Source of the DNA: Methylosinus sp. Sm6
GTDB lineage: Bacteria > Pseudomonadota > Alphaproteobacteria > Rhizobiales > Beijerinckiaceae
NCBI RefSeq assembly: GCF_019802345.1
Contig: NZ_JAINDZ010000035.1
Coordinates: 1-47,719 of the forward strand
Length of the DNA stretch: 47,719 nt
Direction: 5' to 3'
The translations under genes and the position numbers were made by a program. Positions 33,072-42,095 of the stretch are shown in pieces. The notes under the pieces were generated by a model that had not been told where the DNA came from, searched no databases, and saw nothing but the letters and a program-made list of their open reading frames with translations. Position 1 is the stretch's first letter, and every line of letters begins with the position of its first letter.

Positions 33072-33138
33072 CGGCGGAACGTCTGGGAGCTGCCGTCGCA
33101 GTCGGCCTTCGACTTTTAACGGCGAACGAAAGAGTCTT

Positions 33139-33214
<76 letters not shown>

Positions 33215-33353
33215 ACTTTTCCCCTTCTTCGGAAAGGGTATTCCGGCCCTCTTGGGAAAGGGCGGGGCGTTCCGGCGACTCGTCGCCGCCGGCGCGAGGG
33301 CTGTATAGTTCAGCCCGCCGCGCGCCGCAAGCCCGTCATGCGCCTTTTTGCGA

Positions 33354-34661
33354 TCACAGAATGAAGCGGCTCAGATCCCGGTTCTTGGCGAGGTCGCCGA
33401 TGTGCTTCTCGACATAATCGCCGTCGATCGTCACCGTCTCGCCGGCGCGGTCGGAGGCCGAAAAGCTCACCTCGTCCAGCACGCGCTCCATCACCGTCTG
33501 CAGGCGCCGCGCGCCGATGTTTTCGACGGAGGAATTCACCTGCACCGCGACCCGGGCGATGGCGTCCACCGCAGAAGGCGCGAAGTTCAAGGCCACGCCT
33601 TCGGTCGCCATCAGCGCCACATATTGCTTGGTGAGGCAGGCCTCGGTCTCGGTGAGGATGCGGCGAAAATCCTCCTCCTCGAGCGAGGCGAGCTCGACTC
33701 TGATCGGCAGGCGGCCTTGCAGCTCCGGCAGCAGGTCGGAGGGCTTGGCCACATGAAAGGCGCCCGAGGCGATGAACAGCACATGGTCGGTCTTCACCGG
33801 CCCGTGCTTGGTCGCGACGGTCGTGCCTTCGATCAGCGGCAGCAGGTCGCGCTGCACGCCCTCGCGCGAGACATCCGCGCCGCCGCGCCCTTCGCGGGCG
33901 CAAATCTTGTCCAGCTCGTCGAGGAAGACGATGCCGTTGTTCTCGACCTCGGCGATCGCCTCGCGCACGCTCTCTTCCTGATCGATGAGCTTCTCGCTCT
34001 CCTCGGCGACGAGTGGGGCGTGGGCGTCCTTCACCTGCATCTTGCGGCGCTTGGCGCGGCCCTGGAGCGCCTTGCCGAAGATGTCGCCGATCGAGAAGGC
34101 CGAGACGCTGGCGCCGGGCATGTTCGGCAATTCGAACATCGGGATCTGCTGGCCCGATTGCGCGATCTCGATCTCGATCTCCTTCTCGTCCAGCTCGCCG
34201 GCGCGCAGCTTCTTGCGGAAGGAATCGCGCGTCGCCGGCGAGGCGGCGGGGCCGACGAGAGCGTCGAGCACGCGCTCCTCGGCGGCGAGCTGGGCCTTGG
34301 CCTCGACGCCCTTGCGGCGCTTGTCTTTCACCAGCAGGATCGCCACCTCGACGAGGTCGCGCACGATCTGCTCGACATCGCGTCCGACATAGCCGACCTC
34401 GGTGAATTTCGTCGCCTCCACCTTCAGGAAGGGCGCATTGGCGAGACGGGCGAGGCGGCGGGCGATCTCGGTCTTGCCGCAGCCGGTCGGGCCGATCATC
34501 AATATGTTCTTGGGCAGAACCTCCTCGCGCATCGGGCCCTCGAGCCGCAGGCGCCGCCAGCGGTTGCGCAGCGCGATGGCGACGGCGCGCTTGGCGTCCT
34601 TCTGCCCCACGATGAAGCGGTCGAGTTCGGAGACGGTCTCGCGCGGCGAAAAATCGGCCAT
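33354..34661 (-). CDS. hslU: ATP-dependent protease ATPase subunit HslU
   Basis: A 435-residue HslU (ClpY), the hexameric unfoldase that feeds substrates to HslV. Walker A GPTGCGKT (residues 57-64), Walker [12 protein letters not shown] (~246-256), the inserted I-domain between them (~105-235) and the C-terminal ending DLSRFIL, whose tail inserts into HslV, are all present. It starts at ATG 34661, 28 bp after hslV, in the same operon under the promoter at 35281-35312. Confidence 0.97.
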   Translation of the reverse strand: MADFSPRETVSELDRFIVGQKDAKRAVAIALRNRWRRLRLEGPMREEVLPKNILMIGPTGCGKTEIARRLARLANAPFLKVEATKFTEVGYVGRDVEQIVRDLVEVAILLVKDKRRKGVEAKAQLAAEERVLDALVGPAASPATRDSFRKKLRAGELDEKEIEIEIAQSGQQIPMFELPNMPGASVSAFSIGDIFGKALQGRAKRRKMQVKDAHAPLVAEESEKLIDQEESVREAIAEVENNGIVFLDELDKICAREGRGGADVSREGVQRDLLPLIEGTTVATKHGPVKTDHVLFIASGAFHVAKPSDLLPELQGRLPIRVELASLEEEDFRRILTETEACLTKQYVALMATEGVALNFAPSAVDAIARVAVQVNSSVENIGARRLQTVMERVLDEVSFSASDRAGETVTIDGDYVEKHIGDLAKNRDLSRFIL

Positions 34662-34689
34662 GGTTCAAAGTCCTCGGGCGGCGGCGCGA

Positions 34690-35253
34690 TCAGATCGATT
34701 CGACCACGATGTTGGTATTCGTATAGACGCAGATTTCGGCGGCGATCTCCATCGCGCGGCGGGCGATGGGCTCGGCCTCGAGCGGGCTGTCGAGCAGGGC
34801 GCGCGCCGCGGCGAGCGCGAAATTGCCGCCCGAGCCGATCGCCGCCACGGCGCCATTCTCGAAGGCCTGCGGCTCCAGCACGTCGCCGGCGCCGGTGAGC
34901 GTCAGGCCGACCTCGCGGTCGGCGACCAGCATCATGGCTTCCAGCCGGCGCAGATAGCGGTCCATGCGCCAATCCTTGGCGAGCTCCACGCAGGCTCGGG
35001 TCAATTGTCCGGGATATTGCTCGAGCTTGCCCTCGAGCCGCTCGAACAGGGTGAAGGCGTCGGCCGTGGCGCCGGCGAAACCGGCGATCACATCGCCCTT
35101 GCCGAGCCGGCGCACCTTCTTCGCATTGGCCTTGACGATGGTCTGCCCGAGGCTCACTTGTCCGTCGCCGGCGATGACCGTTCTGCCGTCCTTCTTTACG
35201 AGGACGATGGTGGTCGCATGCCAAACCGCCGGCGCATTTTGTTCCAGTGTCAT
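34690..35253 (-). CDS. hslV: ATP-dependent protease proteolytic subunit HslV
   Basis: A 187-residue HslV (ClpQ). ATG 35253 gives the alphaproteobacterial form with a short propeptide, [13 protein letters not shown], before the catalytic Thr14 in [10 protein letters not shown]; maturation must remove the first 13 residues. Residue -1 is Ala, where Gly is common in relatives. The [10 protein letters not shown] segment, K in KANAKKVRR and [14 protein letters not shown] are typical. It heads the hslVU operon. The frame extends further upstream but the extra part lies before the promoter. Confidence 0.96.
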   Translation of the reverse strand: MTLEQNAPAVWHATTIVLVKKDGRTVIAGDGQVSLGQTIVKANAKKVRRLGKGDVIAGFAGATADAFTLFERLEGKLEQYPGQLTRACVELAKDWRMDRYLRRLEAMMLVADREVGLTLTGAGDVLEPQAFENGAVAAIGSGGNFALAAARALLDSPLEAEPIARRAMEIAAEICVYTNTNIVVESI

Positions 35254-35280
35254 CCGAGCCTCGGCCTGAAAAGAGTCCAG

Positions 35281-35312
35281 CGGATGTAGGGGCTCGCGAG
35301 CGCCTCGGCAAG
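35281..35312 (-). promoter_or_regulatory. Probable RpoH (sigma-32) promoter of hslVU
   Basis: On the minus strand CTTG (35312-35309) is followed by 18 bp and CCTACATCCG (35290-35281), matching the alphaproteobacterial heat-shock consensus CTTG-N17/18-CYTATNTNNG at all but one defined position. It lies 28 bp before the hslV start, giving a leader of about 20 nt. hslVU is a heat-shock operon in many bacteria. Confidence 0.7.
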
Positions 35313-35335
35313 AGGCGCTAAGGGAGGGTGCGAGG

Positions 35336-35989
35336 GTGGCGGATTCGGCAAGGCGCGCAGCGCTCATCGCCGCGGCGCGAGAGATGAACGCGCTCGGCAT
35401 CAATCAGGGCACGTCGGGCAATCTCTCGATTCGGCATGGCGCCGCGATGCTGATCACGCCGAGCGGAACGCCTTACGAGGCGCTGACGCCGGAAAAGATT
35501 CCGCTCGTCTCGCTCGCCGACGGCCGCAGCGAGGGGCCGCTCGCGCCGTCGAGCGAATGGCGCATGCATCGCGACATTCTGCGCGCGCGAGACGATGTGA
35601 ACGCCGTCGTGCACACGCATTCGACCTATGCGACCGTTCTTTCTGCGCTGCGGCGCGACATTCCGGCAGTGCACTATATGATCGGCGTGTTCGGCGCCTC
35701 GCGCATCCGCTGCACGGATTACGCGCCCTTCGGCACGCAGGCGCTCTCCGATCTCGCCGTCGAGGGACTCGGCCGCGCGCATGGCGTGCTGCTCGGCAAT
35801 CATGGAATGATCGTGACGGCGGACAGTCTCGAGCGCGCGATGTGGCGCGCCGTGGAGCTCGAGACGCTGGCGCGGGTCTATTATCTCGCCCGCCTCGCCG
35901 GCGAGCCGGTGATCTTGCCGGAGGAGGAGATCGCCGGCGAGATCGAGCGCTTCGCCAGCTATGGGCTGAAGACGACGACGGCGTGCTGA
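35336..35989 (+). CDS. Class II aldolase (fuculose-phosphate aldolase type)
   Basis: A 217-residue class II aldolase/adducin-family enzyme. Zn ligands and the catalytic acid are in place: E74 (SSEWRMHRD), H93 and H95 ([10 protein letters not shown]), H156 (LLGNHGM). The start GTG 35336 is preceded by GGGAGGG. Such enzymes cleave L-fuculose 1-phosphate or related 2-keto sugar phosphates; substrate here is unknown and no sugar operon surrounds it. Divergent from hslV, with which it shares an 82-bp gap. Confidence 0.85.
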   Translation: MADSARRAALIAAAREMNALGINQGTSGNLSIRHGAAMLITPSGTPYEALTPEKIPLVSLADGRSEGPLAPSSEWRMHRDILRARDDVNAVVHTHSTYATVLSALRRDIPAVHYMIGVFGASRIRCTDYAPFGTQALSDLAVEGLGRAHGVLLGNHGMIVTADSLERAMWRAVELETLARVYYLARLAGEPVILPEEEIAGEIERFASYGLKTTTAC

Positions 35990-36005
35990 CAGCTCGCATC
36001 GCAAT

Positions 36006-36041
36006 CCCTCGAGAGCGAGCCTTCAGGCTCGCTCTCGAGGG
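36006..36041. repeat. REP-like perfect hairpin (17-bp arms)
   Basis: CCCTCGAGAGCGAGCCT, a 2-nt loop and the exact complement. It carries the core GCGAGCCTTCAGGCTCGC of the REP-like family also seen at 37602-37625 and 43482-43539. It lies 16 bp after the aldolase stop and may end or stabilise that transcript. Confidence 0.85.
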
Positions 36042-36105
36042 CGGATGGAGAGCGCTTTCCTTCTCCCTGGCGCGGCGCTTGCTTCTCGTCGCCGGGAGGC
36101 GCGCG

Positions 36106-36717
36106 ATGAAATTCTATATGACGCCGGGATCCTGCTCGACGGGCATCCATATCTTGCTCGAGGAGGCCGGCCTCGTCTTCGAGGCCCATATCCTCAATCT
36201 GCCGCGCGGCGACCATTTGAAGCCGGACTATCTCGCCATTAATCCGCATGGCACGATTCCGACGCTGGTGCGCGACGACGGCGTCGCGCTCACCGATTTT
36301 GTCGCCATCGCGACATGGCTGGCCGAGACCTATCCGCGCCGCAAGCTGCTGCCGGAGGATCCGGACGCCAAGGAGCGGGCGATGGTCTCGCTCAATTTCG
36401 CCACGCGCTATATTCACGGTGAGGGATTCCGTCGCGTGTTCACGCCGGAGCGCTACGCCGCGGCGGGGGCCATAGAGGCGACCAAGGCGCAGGGCCGCGA
36501 GATCGTGGCCGAGGCCTTCGAGAAGGTGAACCGCGAGCTCGACGGAAAATCCTATGTGGTCGGCGCCTTTTCGATCGCCGACGCCGGGCTGTTCTACGTC
36601 GAATTCTGGGCTGACAAGATCGGCATGGAGCTGCCTGCCAATTGCCGCGCTCATTACGAGCTGATGAAGTCGCGTCCGACCGTTCGGCAGGTGCTGGCGG
36701 AGGAAGGATATCGTTAA
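36106..36717 (+). CDS. Glutathione S-transferase family protein
   Basis: A 203-residue GST. The N-terminal thioredoxin-like domain (1-78) begins MKFYMTPGSCSTGIHILLEE, with Ser/Cys at the usual beta-class active-site place (S9, C10), the cis-Pro turn GTIPTL and the ALTDFVAIATWL glutathione-binding helix. The all-helical C-terminal domain has FSIADAGLFY, the conserved N-capping motif. ATG 36106 follows GGGAGG. Substrate unknown. Confidence 0.88.
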   Translation: MKFYMTPGSCSTGIHILLEEAGLVFEAHILNLPRGDHLKPDYLAINPHGTIPTLVRDDGVALTDFVAIATWLAETYPRRKLLPEDPDAKERAMVSLNFATRYIHGEGFRRVFTPERYAAAGAIEATKAQGREIVAEAFEKVNRELDGKSYVVGAFSIADAGLFYVEFWADKIGMELPANCRAHYELMKSRPTVRQVLAEEGYR

Positions 36718-36813
36718 ATCACGCGACATCTTGCCGCATGAACGTGGCCCGGCGGCTCTTGACCCTCATGCCCCTGTCTCATAGCGTGCGTCGACAGCTC
36801 AGAGTGTGCGGAC

Positions 36814-37206
36814 GTGAGAGCAGCAGCCCATAGACAAGCGAGCATCGGACGAGCGGCGGTGAATGCGGCCGCCGCGATCCTGTTCGTGCTGCAGGCTCTC
36901 TCGCTCGGCTTCGTCGGCTCGGCGATGGCGAATGTCGCCGACGGCCCGTTCGGCGTCGTCTGCGTCACCTCCGACGGCGGCGACGACTCGGGCTCCTCTC
37001 CGGTCGAACGACGGCATGCCCGCCCTTGCTGCGTGATTCATTGCAGCTCGGCCATAGAAATCGATGGCGGCCATGCGACCGTCGTCGTGCTGCGGCGGGA
37101 GCCGCCGGCTGTGAGCTTCTGGTCCGAATTCCGGATCGACGCACCGGCTGATTCGCCCGAATTGCGGCCGCTGTCTCCACGCGCGCCTCCCGCGCTGGTC
37201 GCCTGA
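36814..37206 (+). CDS. Small secreted Cys/His protein, DUF2946-like
   Basis: A 130-residue protein starting at GTG 36814 (GTG 36859 also possible). A hydrophobic segment (~17-40; AAILFVLQALSLGFVGSAMA) is a signal peptide or anchor, followed by a short GVVCVTSDGG motif and a HARPCCVIHC motif, as in DUF2946-type proteins that often sit near copper genes. The Cys/His residues could bind metal. No metal genes are adjacent. Role unknown. Confidence 0.55.
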   Translation: MRAAAHRQASIGRAAVNAAAAILFVLQALSLGFVGSAMANVADGPFGVVCVTSDGGDDSGSSPVERRHARPCCVIHCSSAIEIDGGHATVVVLRREPPAVSFWSEFRIDAPADSPELRPLSPRAPPALVA

Positions 37207-37379
37207 CCTTTCCCTGACGAGCGCTGATCGGCCCTCTGCGGCAGTTCTCGAACCGAAGCGATTTGCGACGCATGCGCGTCGTCGATCCTAGGTGTCTCGT
37301 CAGAGCGCTTCGCGCCTCGGCGGCGCGTCGGCGACGGTTGCTGTGCCCCTCGAACCCCGGCGCTCGTCCTCTCGAAAAC

Positions 37380-37506
37380 TTTCTCATTCTTCATCGGCAT
37401 CCGCGGCGGCCTTCGGGCCGCGGCGCCTCCTCTTCACTCGGATGCTCTCCTCCGAGTGGGGCTCCCAACTCTCCCTGCCCGAGTTTCTCTCGGGCAGGTT
37501 TTTTTT
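37380..37506 (+). ncRNA. Candidate small RNA with anti-Shine-Dalgarno-like loops
   Basis: Three consecutive hairpins: a GC-rich one at 37401-37423, CACTCGGA/TCCGAGTG at 37435-37458 with loop TGCTCTCC, and the terminator at 37474-37506. Between and inside them are CCTCCTC and CTCTCCTCC words that are complementary to ribosome-binding sites, as in alphaproteobacterial trans-acting sRNAs. It begins more than 170 nt after the nearest upstream gene. The 5' end and promoter are not defined. The tract could instead be the trailer of the DUF2946-like gene. Confidence 0.45.
37474..37506 (+). terminator. Strong rho-independent terminator
   Basis: CCTGCCCGAG (37474-37483), a five-base loop, CTCGGGCAGG (37489-37498) and eight T (37499-37506). 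Ten perfect pairs and a long T-run, only effective rightward. Confidence 0.92.
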
Positions 37507-37537
37507 GTCCGAGGGGAGGGGGCGTTGGGGAGTTTGG

Positions 37538-37701
37538 GCAGTAGTCAGTAGGCAGTAGTGGCGTGCTTTCAGCGGATTTGGCAGGGTGACAGGGCGAGCC
37601 CTGGACCGCGAGCCTTCAGGCTCGCTGTCGAAGCCCATCAAATTCGATCAAGCGGACCAGTAGGGCAGTCATCACCGAGCGCCTACTGCCTTACTGCCTA
37701 G
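37538..37701. repeat. Inverted CAGTAG repeats enclosing a REP-like unit
   Basis: GGCAGTAGTCAGTAGGCAGTAG at 37538-37559 (given in full only by position beyond 20 bases) and its inverted form at 37681-37701 (CCTACTGCC, TACTGCC) flank ~120 bp, with a third GGCAGT word near 37659. At 37602-37625 lies a 24-bp REP-like word identical to 43516-43539 and, inverted, to 43482-43505. No gene is seen in this gap. Confidence 0.65.
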
Positions 37702-37705
37702 CTTC

Positions 37706-39073
37706 TCACGCCGCCGCGGCGGTCACCCGATTGCGCCCTGCGTTCTTCGATTCGTAGAGCGCCTTGTCGGCGCGGCGCAGCAGCGCATCGGGATTGGCCT
37801 CGCGGCCGCGCTCGGCGATGCCGATCGAGGCGGTGACCGGAATGGTGCGGCCATTGGCGTCGATGCAGAAGGGCTCGCCTTGGATGGTGGAGCGCACGCG
37901 CTCCGCCACTCGCGTGGCGATGGCGAGCGGCGTGTCCGGCATGACGATGACGAATTCCTCGCCGCCGAGCCGGCAGATCAGATCGCCGCTGCGCACCACC
38001 CGGCGCACGCGGCGCGCGAAATTCTTCAGCACCTCGTCGCCGGCGTCATGGCCGTAGCTGTCATTGACCGATTTGAAATGGTCGATGTCGAGGATCATCA
38101 GCGTCAGCGCCCGGCCTTGATGCGCGGCATGGTCGAGCAGCGAAGCGAGATGCGTCTCGAGATAGCGGCGATTGTTGAGGCCGGTCAGCGGATCGACCGC
38201 GGCGAGCTCGATCGCCGCCTGCACGTCGGAGCGCAGGCTGTCGGCGTAGCGCTTGCGGCGCAGCTGGCTGCGCACGCGCGCGATCAGCTCATTCTTGTCG
38301 ATCGGGCGGACGATATAGTCGTTGACGCCGAGATCGAGTCCGCGAAGGATGCGGGGGCGGTCGTCGAGATCGGCGATGATGAGGATGGGCAGGGCGCGCG
38401 TGCGCTCGAGCGAGCGCATCTGGCTGGCGAGCCGCAGCGCGTCGAAATCGGCGAGATCGAGGCTGATCGCCGCCATGTCGAAGCCGCCCTCCGCGGCGCG
38501 AAACAAGGCTTCCTGCGGATTGGCCTCGATCGTCACCTCGTGCCGTCCGCGCAGAGCGGAGAGGATCCGCTCCGCCGAGCCGGCGCGGTCTTCGATGAGC
38601 AGAATGCGGCCGTTCTCCCCGGCGTCGGAGGATGTGCGGTTCATCTCGACGAGGCCGAGGCTCGCCGAGGTCACGGCGCGGGCGCGCAATTCGTCGAGCA
38701 TCATCTTGAGGCGGGCGAGCGAGCGCACGCGGGCGAGCAGGGCCACCTCGTCGACGGGCTTGGTCAGAAAATCATCGGCGCCGGCCTCGAGCCCGCGCAC
38801 GCGGTCGGCCGGCTGGTCGAGCGCCGTGACCATGATCACCGGCAGATGCGCCGTCGCCGGATCGGCCTTCAATCGGCTGCACGCCTCGAAACCGTCCATC
38901 CCCGGCATCATGGCGTCGAGCAGCACGATGTCGCAGCGGTCCTCGCGGCATAAGCGCAGCGCGTCCGGTCCGTTGGTCGCCGAGAGCACGTCGAAATATT
39001 CGGCCGTGAGACGGGCCTCCAGCAATTTGACGTTGGGGACGAGGTCGTCGACGATCAGAATGCGTGCGGTCAT
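37706..39073 (-). CDS. pleD: PleD-type response regulator diguanylate cyclase
   Basis: A 455-residue PleD: receiver 1 (~1-120, phosphoacceptor D53 in LLDAMMPGMDG), receiver 2 (~155-280, an adaptor lacking the usual acidic pattern) and a GGDEF domain with active site GGEEF (370-374). The inhibitory site RSGD (361-364) lies exactly five residues before it, so product inhibition by c-di-GMP should be intact. PleD makes c-di-GMP at the differentiating pole in Caulobacter. It follows divK by 13 bp, the conserved order. Confidence 0.93.
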   Translation of the reverse strand: MTARILIVDDLVPNVKLLEARLTAEYFDVLSATNGPDALRLCREDRCDIVLLDAMMPGMDGFEACSRLKADPATAHLPVIMVTALDQPADRVRGLEAGADDFLTKPVDEVALLARVRSLARLKMMLDELRARAVTSASLGLVEMNRTSSDAGENGRILLIEDRAGSAERILSALRGRHEVTIEANPQEALFRAAEGGFDMAAISLDLADFDALRLASQMRSLERTRALPILIIADLDDRPRILRGLDLGVNDYIVRPIDKNELIARVRSQLRRKRYADSLRSDVQAAIELAAVDPLTGLNNRRYLETHLASLLDHAAHQGRALTLMILDIDHFKSVNDSYGHDAGDEVLKNFARRVRRVVRSGDLICRLGGEEFVIVMPDTPLAIATRVAERVRSTIQGEPFCIDANGRTIPVTASIGIAERGREANPDALLRRADKALYESKNAGRNRVTAAAA

Positions 39074-39086
39074 GGCCGAGGGCCTT

Positions 39087-39458
39087 TCATCTATCCGCGA
39101 GAAATGCGTTCACGGTCTCGAGAAAACGCGCCACAGAAATGGGTTTGGAGAGATAGGCTTCGCAGCCGCCCTGGCGTATCTTCTCCTCGTCGCCCTTCAT
39201 GGCGAAGGCGGTGATGGCGATGATCGGAATGGAGCGCAGCTCCTCATCGTCCTTGAGCCAGCGCGTCACCTCGAGCCCCGACACTTCCGGGAGCTGGATG
39301 TCCATCAGGATCAAATCCGGAGAATGGCGGCGCGCGAGCGCGATCGCCTCCACGCCGCTCTTCGTCTGCAGGGTCGCATGCCCATTGGCTTCGAGAAGAT
39401 CGTTGAAGAGCTTCATGTTGAGTTCGTTATCCTCGACGATGAGGACGGTTTTCTGCAT
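39087..39458 (-). CDS. divK: Single-domain response regulator DivK
   Basis: A 123-residue stand-alone receiver with VEDNELN, phosphoacceptor D53 in [11 protein letters not shown], conserved T in AITAFAM and K105 in YLSKPIS. DivK controls the CckA-CtrA relay through DivJ, PleC and DivL. Length and the downstream pleD identify it. The upstream gap of ~147 bp to the divergent DUF3572 gene holds no CtrA box that I can see. Confidence 0.95.
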   Translation of the reverse strand: MQKTVLIVEDNELNMKLFNDLLEANGHATLQTKSGVEAIALARRHSPDLILMDIQLPEVSGLEVTRWLKDDEELRSIPIIAITAFAMKGDEEKIRQGGCEAYLSKPISVARFLETVNAFLADR

Positions 39459-39605
39459 GGGGGACTCGGCTCTTCTTCATGTCGCGTTTTCCGCCGGCGT
39501 AAGCCGTCTTCGACGCGTCTTCCTCGGCCTCCTCCGACGCGGCATGGCGAGCGGATCGGCTCGAAGACGAGATCGTCTTCTGGTTAGCAGAGGAAGATTG
39601 ATGAA

Positions 39606-39929
39606 ATGAAAATCGGAAAGACTACACACCCCGCTGGTGGCGAAAAGCGGGCGATGCGTCCCTCGATTGCCGACGCGCGGTCCATAGCGTTGCAGTTGTT
39701 GATCTTTTTAGCGGCGGATGACGAGCGGATGGAACGCTTTCTGGCGCTCACGGGAACAAATCCGGGCGAGATTCGCGCGCTCGCGGACAATGCCGGCTTT
39801 TGTCGCGCATTGCTGGAGCATGTCTGCAGCGACGAGCCGCTGCTGGTCGCCTTCGCGGCCGCGGAAAACTGCGATCCGCAGCGCGTCGTCGCGGCTTGCG
39901 TCGCGCTGGGCGGAACCGGCTTCGAATAG
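39606..39929 (+). CDS. DUF3572 family protein
   Basis: A 107-residue conserved alphaproteobacterial protein of unknown function, typically found next to divK. It shows A..IALQLLIFLAADDERMERFLALTG across its first helices, DNAGFCRALLEHVCSDE and a C-terminal V.ACVALGG. ATG 39606 follows AGGAAG; ATG 39654 would remove a basic start. Divergent from divK. Confidence 0.8.
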   Translation: MKIGKTTHPAGGEKRAMRPSIADARSIALQLLIFLAADDERMERFLALTGTNPGEIRALADNAGFCRALLEHVCSDEPLLVAFAAAENCDPQRVVAACVALGGTGFE

Positions 39930-40017
39930 CGCGCGGATGCGGAGGCGGCGCTGTCTCCCGCCTCGTGATGACGAGCCTGCGCGGCAAGCGTCGCGAAGGA
40001 CGGGCCGCCCCGCGGCC

Positions 40018-40428
40018 TCAGCCATTCTCCGCGACCGCCGCGGCGCCGGCGGCGGCGACGAGTCCATCCTGGAAGGATTGTACGCCGGAGACGCCGATCG
40101 CGCCGACGATCTCGCCACGATAGAGGATCGGCGCGCCGCCTTCGACCGGCGTCATTCCGGGAAGGTTCAGCATGGCGGTGCGGCCGGAGGCGACGACCTC
40201 CTCGAGCGCCTTGGTCGGCCGCTTGAACAGCGCGGCCGTTCGCGCCTTGGCCGTCGCGATCTCGCTGGACGCGGGCTGCGTCCCGTCGAGACGCTGCAGA
40301 AACACGAGATGGCCGCCGTCATCGACGATGGCGATGACGACACTCCAGCCGTTCTTGCGCGCCTCCGCCTCGGCGGCCTCGGCGACCCGCCTGGCGTCGG
40401 CGAGAGTGAGCGCGAATTTGGTCTGCAT
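40018..40428 (-). CDS. glcG: GlcG/HbpS family protein
   Basis: A 136-residue GlcG/HbpS-like protein. The family pattern is complete: LTLADARRVAEAAEAEA, VVIAIVDDGGHLVFLQRLDG and a C-terminal YRGEIVGAIGVSG. Members bind haem or corrinoids in some species; in glycolate loci the role is unknown. It stands divergent from glcD with a 144-bp gap, which supports the symbol. Confidence 0.85.
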   Translation of the reverse strand: MQTKFALTLADARRVAEAAEAEARKNGWSVVIAIVDDGGHLVFLQRLDGTQPASSEIATAKARTAALFKRPTKALEEVVASGRTAMLNLPGMTPVEGGAPILYRGEIVGAIGVSGVQSFQDGLVAAAGAAAVAENG

Positions 40429-40572
40429 GGGCGTCCGCTCCTGGCCGGCATGGATTGGGCTCGACGGCGAGGCTTGCACGCCCGCGCCGGCTCGCATAGG
40501 GAGGACCATGAAACGGCCGGCGCCGCAAGCCCGCCGCCGGCGCGCCGAAACGGTGTCCTCGAGCGAGACCTC

Positions 40573-42066
40573 ATGCCTCTCATCATGCCGCCGCCGGAGC
40601 CCGCGATCCTCTCGCGCCGCGACGAGATTTGCGCGCGGCTGCGCCGAATCCTGCCGCCGGCGAGCGTCATCGCCGACGAGACGGCGCGGCGCGCCTATGA
40701 ATGCGATGCGCTCGCCATGTATCGGACTTTGCCGCTGGTGGTGGCGCTGCCGGAAACGGTGGCGCAGGTCAGCGCGATCCTGGCGCTGGCGGCGGAGCTG
40801 AATGTGAAAATCGTGCCGCGCGGCGGCGGCACCTCGCTCTCCGGCGGCGCGCTGCCGCTCGAGGACGGCATTCTGCTCGGAATGGCGAAATTCAACCGCA
40901 TCCTCGATGTCGATTTCGAGAACCGCTGCGCGCGCGTGCAGCCGGGCGTGCAGAATCTCGCCATCACCCGCGCGGTGGAGCACGCCGGCTTCTATTACGC
41001 GCCCGATCCGTCGTCGCAGATCGCCTGCACGATCGGCGGCAATGTCGGCGAGAACGCCGGCGGCGTGCACTGCCTCAAATATGGCCTCACCACCAATAAC
41101 ATCCTCGGCCTCGAGATCGTGCTGATGGGCGGCGAGATCCTTCGCCTCGGCGGCAAGCATCTCGACAGCGAGATGTATGATCTCCTGGGACTGATGACCG
41201 GCTCCGAAGGCCTGCTCGGCGTCGTCACCGAAGTGACCGTGCGGCTGCTGCAAAAGCCGCTCGCCGCGCGCGGCCTGCTGTTGGCTTTCCCGACGGTCGA
41301 GGCCGGCGCGCGCTGCGTCGGCGCCATCATCGCGCGCGGGATCATTCCCGGCGGGCTCGAGATGATGGACCAGGCGACCATTCGCGCGGTCGAGAGCTTC
41401 CAGCCCTGCGGCTATCCTCTCGACGCCGGCGCGATCGTCATCGTCGAGCTGGACGGCACGCCCGCCGAGGTCGACCATCTGGTCGCCGAGGTGGAGGCGA
41501 TCGCGCGCGCCGAAGGCGCGATGGAGACGCGGGTCTCGCGGAGCGAGGCGGAGCGGCTGCGCTTTTGGGCCGGGCGCAAGAACGCTTTTCCGGCGGTGAG
41601 CTGCATCGGCCCCGATTATCTCTGCATGGACGGCACGATTCCGCGCCGCCGCCTGCCCGATGTGCTGACGCGCATGGACGAGCTGGCGAAAGCCTGCGGC
41701 CTGCGCGTCGCCAATGTGTTCCACGCCGGCGACGGCAATCTGCATCCGCTCATTCTCTATGACGCTTCGAAGGAGGGCGACATCGAGCGCGCCGAGCGGC
41801 TCGGCGCCGACATCTTGCGCCTCTGCGTCGAAGTCGGCGGCGTGCTCACCGGCGAGCATGGCGTCGGCGTCGAAAAGCGCGATCTGATGGGCGAGATGTT
41901 CGACGAGACCGATCTCGCGCAGCAGCAGCGCGTCAAATGCGCCTTCGATCCGCAGCACCGTCTCAATCCGGGAAAAGTGTTTCCGACGCTGCACCGCTGC
42001 GCCGAGCTCGGCGCCATGCATGTGCAGGGCGGCAAGCTGCCGTTCCCCGACCTGCCGAGGTTTTGA
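40573..42066 (+). CDS. glcD: Glycolate oxidase subunit GlcD (FAD-linked)
   Basis: A 497-residue FAD-dependent subunit of glycolate oxidase/dehydrogenase, oxidising glycolate to glyoxylate. The PCMH-type FAD domain shows PRGGGTSLSGGALP, GGNVGENAGG and GLMTGSEGLLGVVTEVTV; the C-terminal substrate domain has FHAGDGNLHP and GEHGVGVEKRDLM. ATG 40573 starts at the family's usual position; the frame is open further upstream, across the divergent glcG, without similarity. With glcE and glcF it forms the three-subunit enzyme that feeds electrons to the respiratory chain. It lets the cell reuse 2-phosphoglycolate-derived or external glycolate. Confidence 0.95.
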   Translation: MPLIMPPPEPAILSRRDEICARLRRILPPASVIADETARRAYECDALAMYRTLPLVVALPETVAQVSAILALAAELNVKIVPRGGGTSLSGGALPLEDGILLGMAKFNRILDVDFENRCARVQPGVQNLAITRAVEHAGFYYAPDPSSQIACTIGGNVGENAGGVHCLKYGLTTNNILGLEIVLMGGEILRLGGKHLDSEMYDLLGLMTGSEGLLGVVTEVTVRLLQKPLAARGLLLAFPTVEAGARCVGAIIARGIIPGGLEMMDQATIRAVESFQPCGYPLDAGAIVIVELDGTPAEVDHLVAEVEAIARAEGAMETRVSRSEAERLRFWAGRKNAFPAVSCIGPDYLCMDGTIPRRRLPDVLTRMDELAKACGLRVANVFHAGDGNLHPLILYDASKEGDIERAERLGADILRLCVEVGGVLTGEHGVGVEKRDLMGEMFDETDLAQQQRVKCAFDPQHRLNPGKVFPTLHRCAELGAMHVQGGKLPFPDLPRF

Positions 42067-42095
42067 TTGGAATTTCATTATCAATCGCGTTCGGG

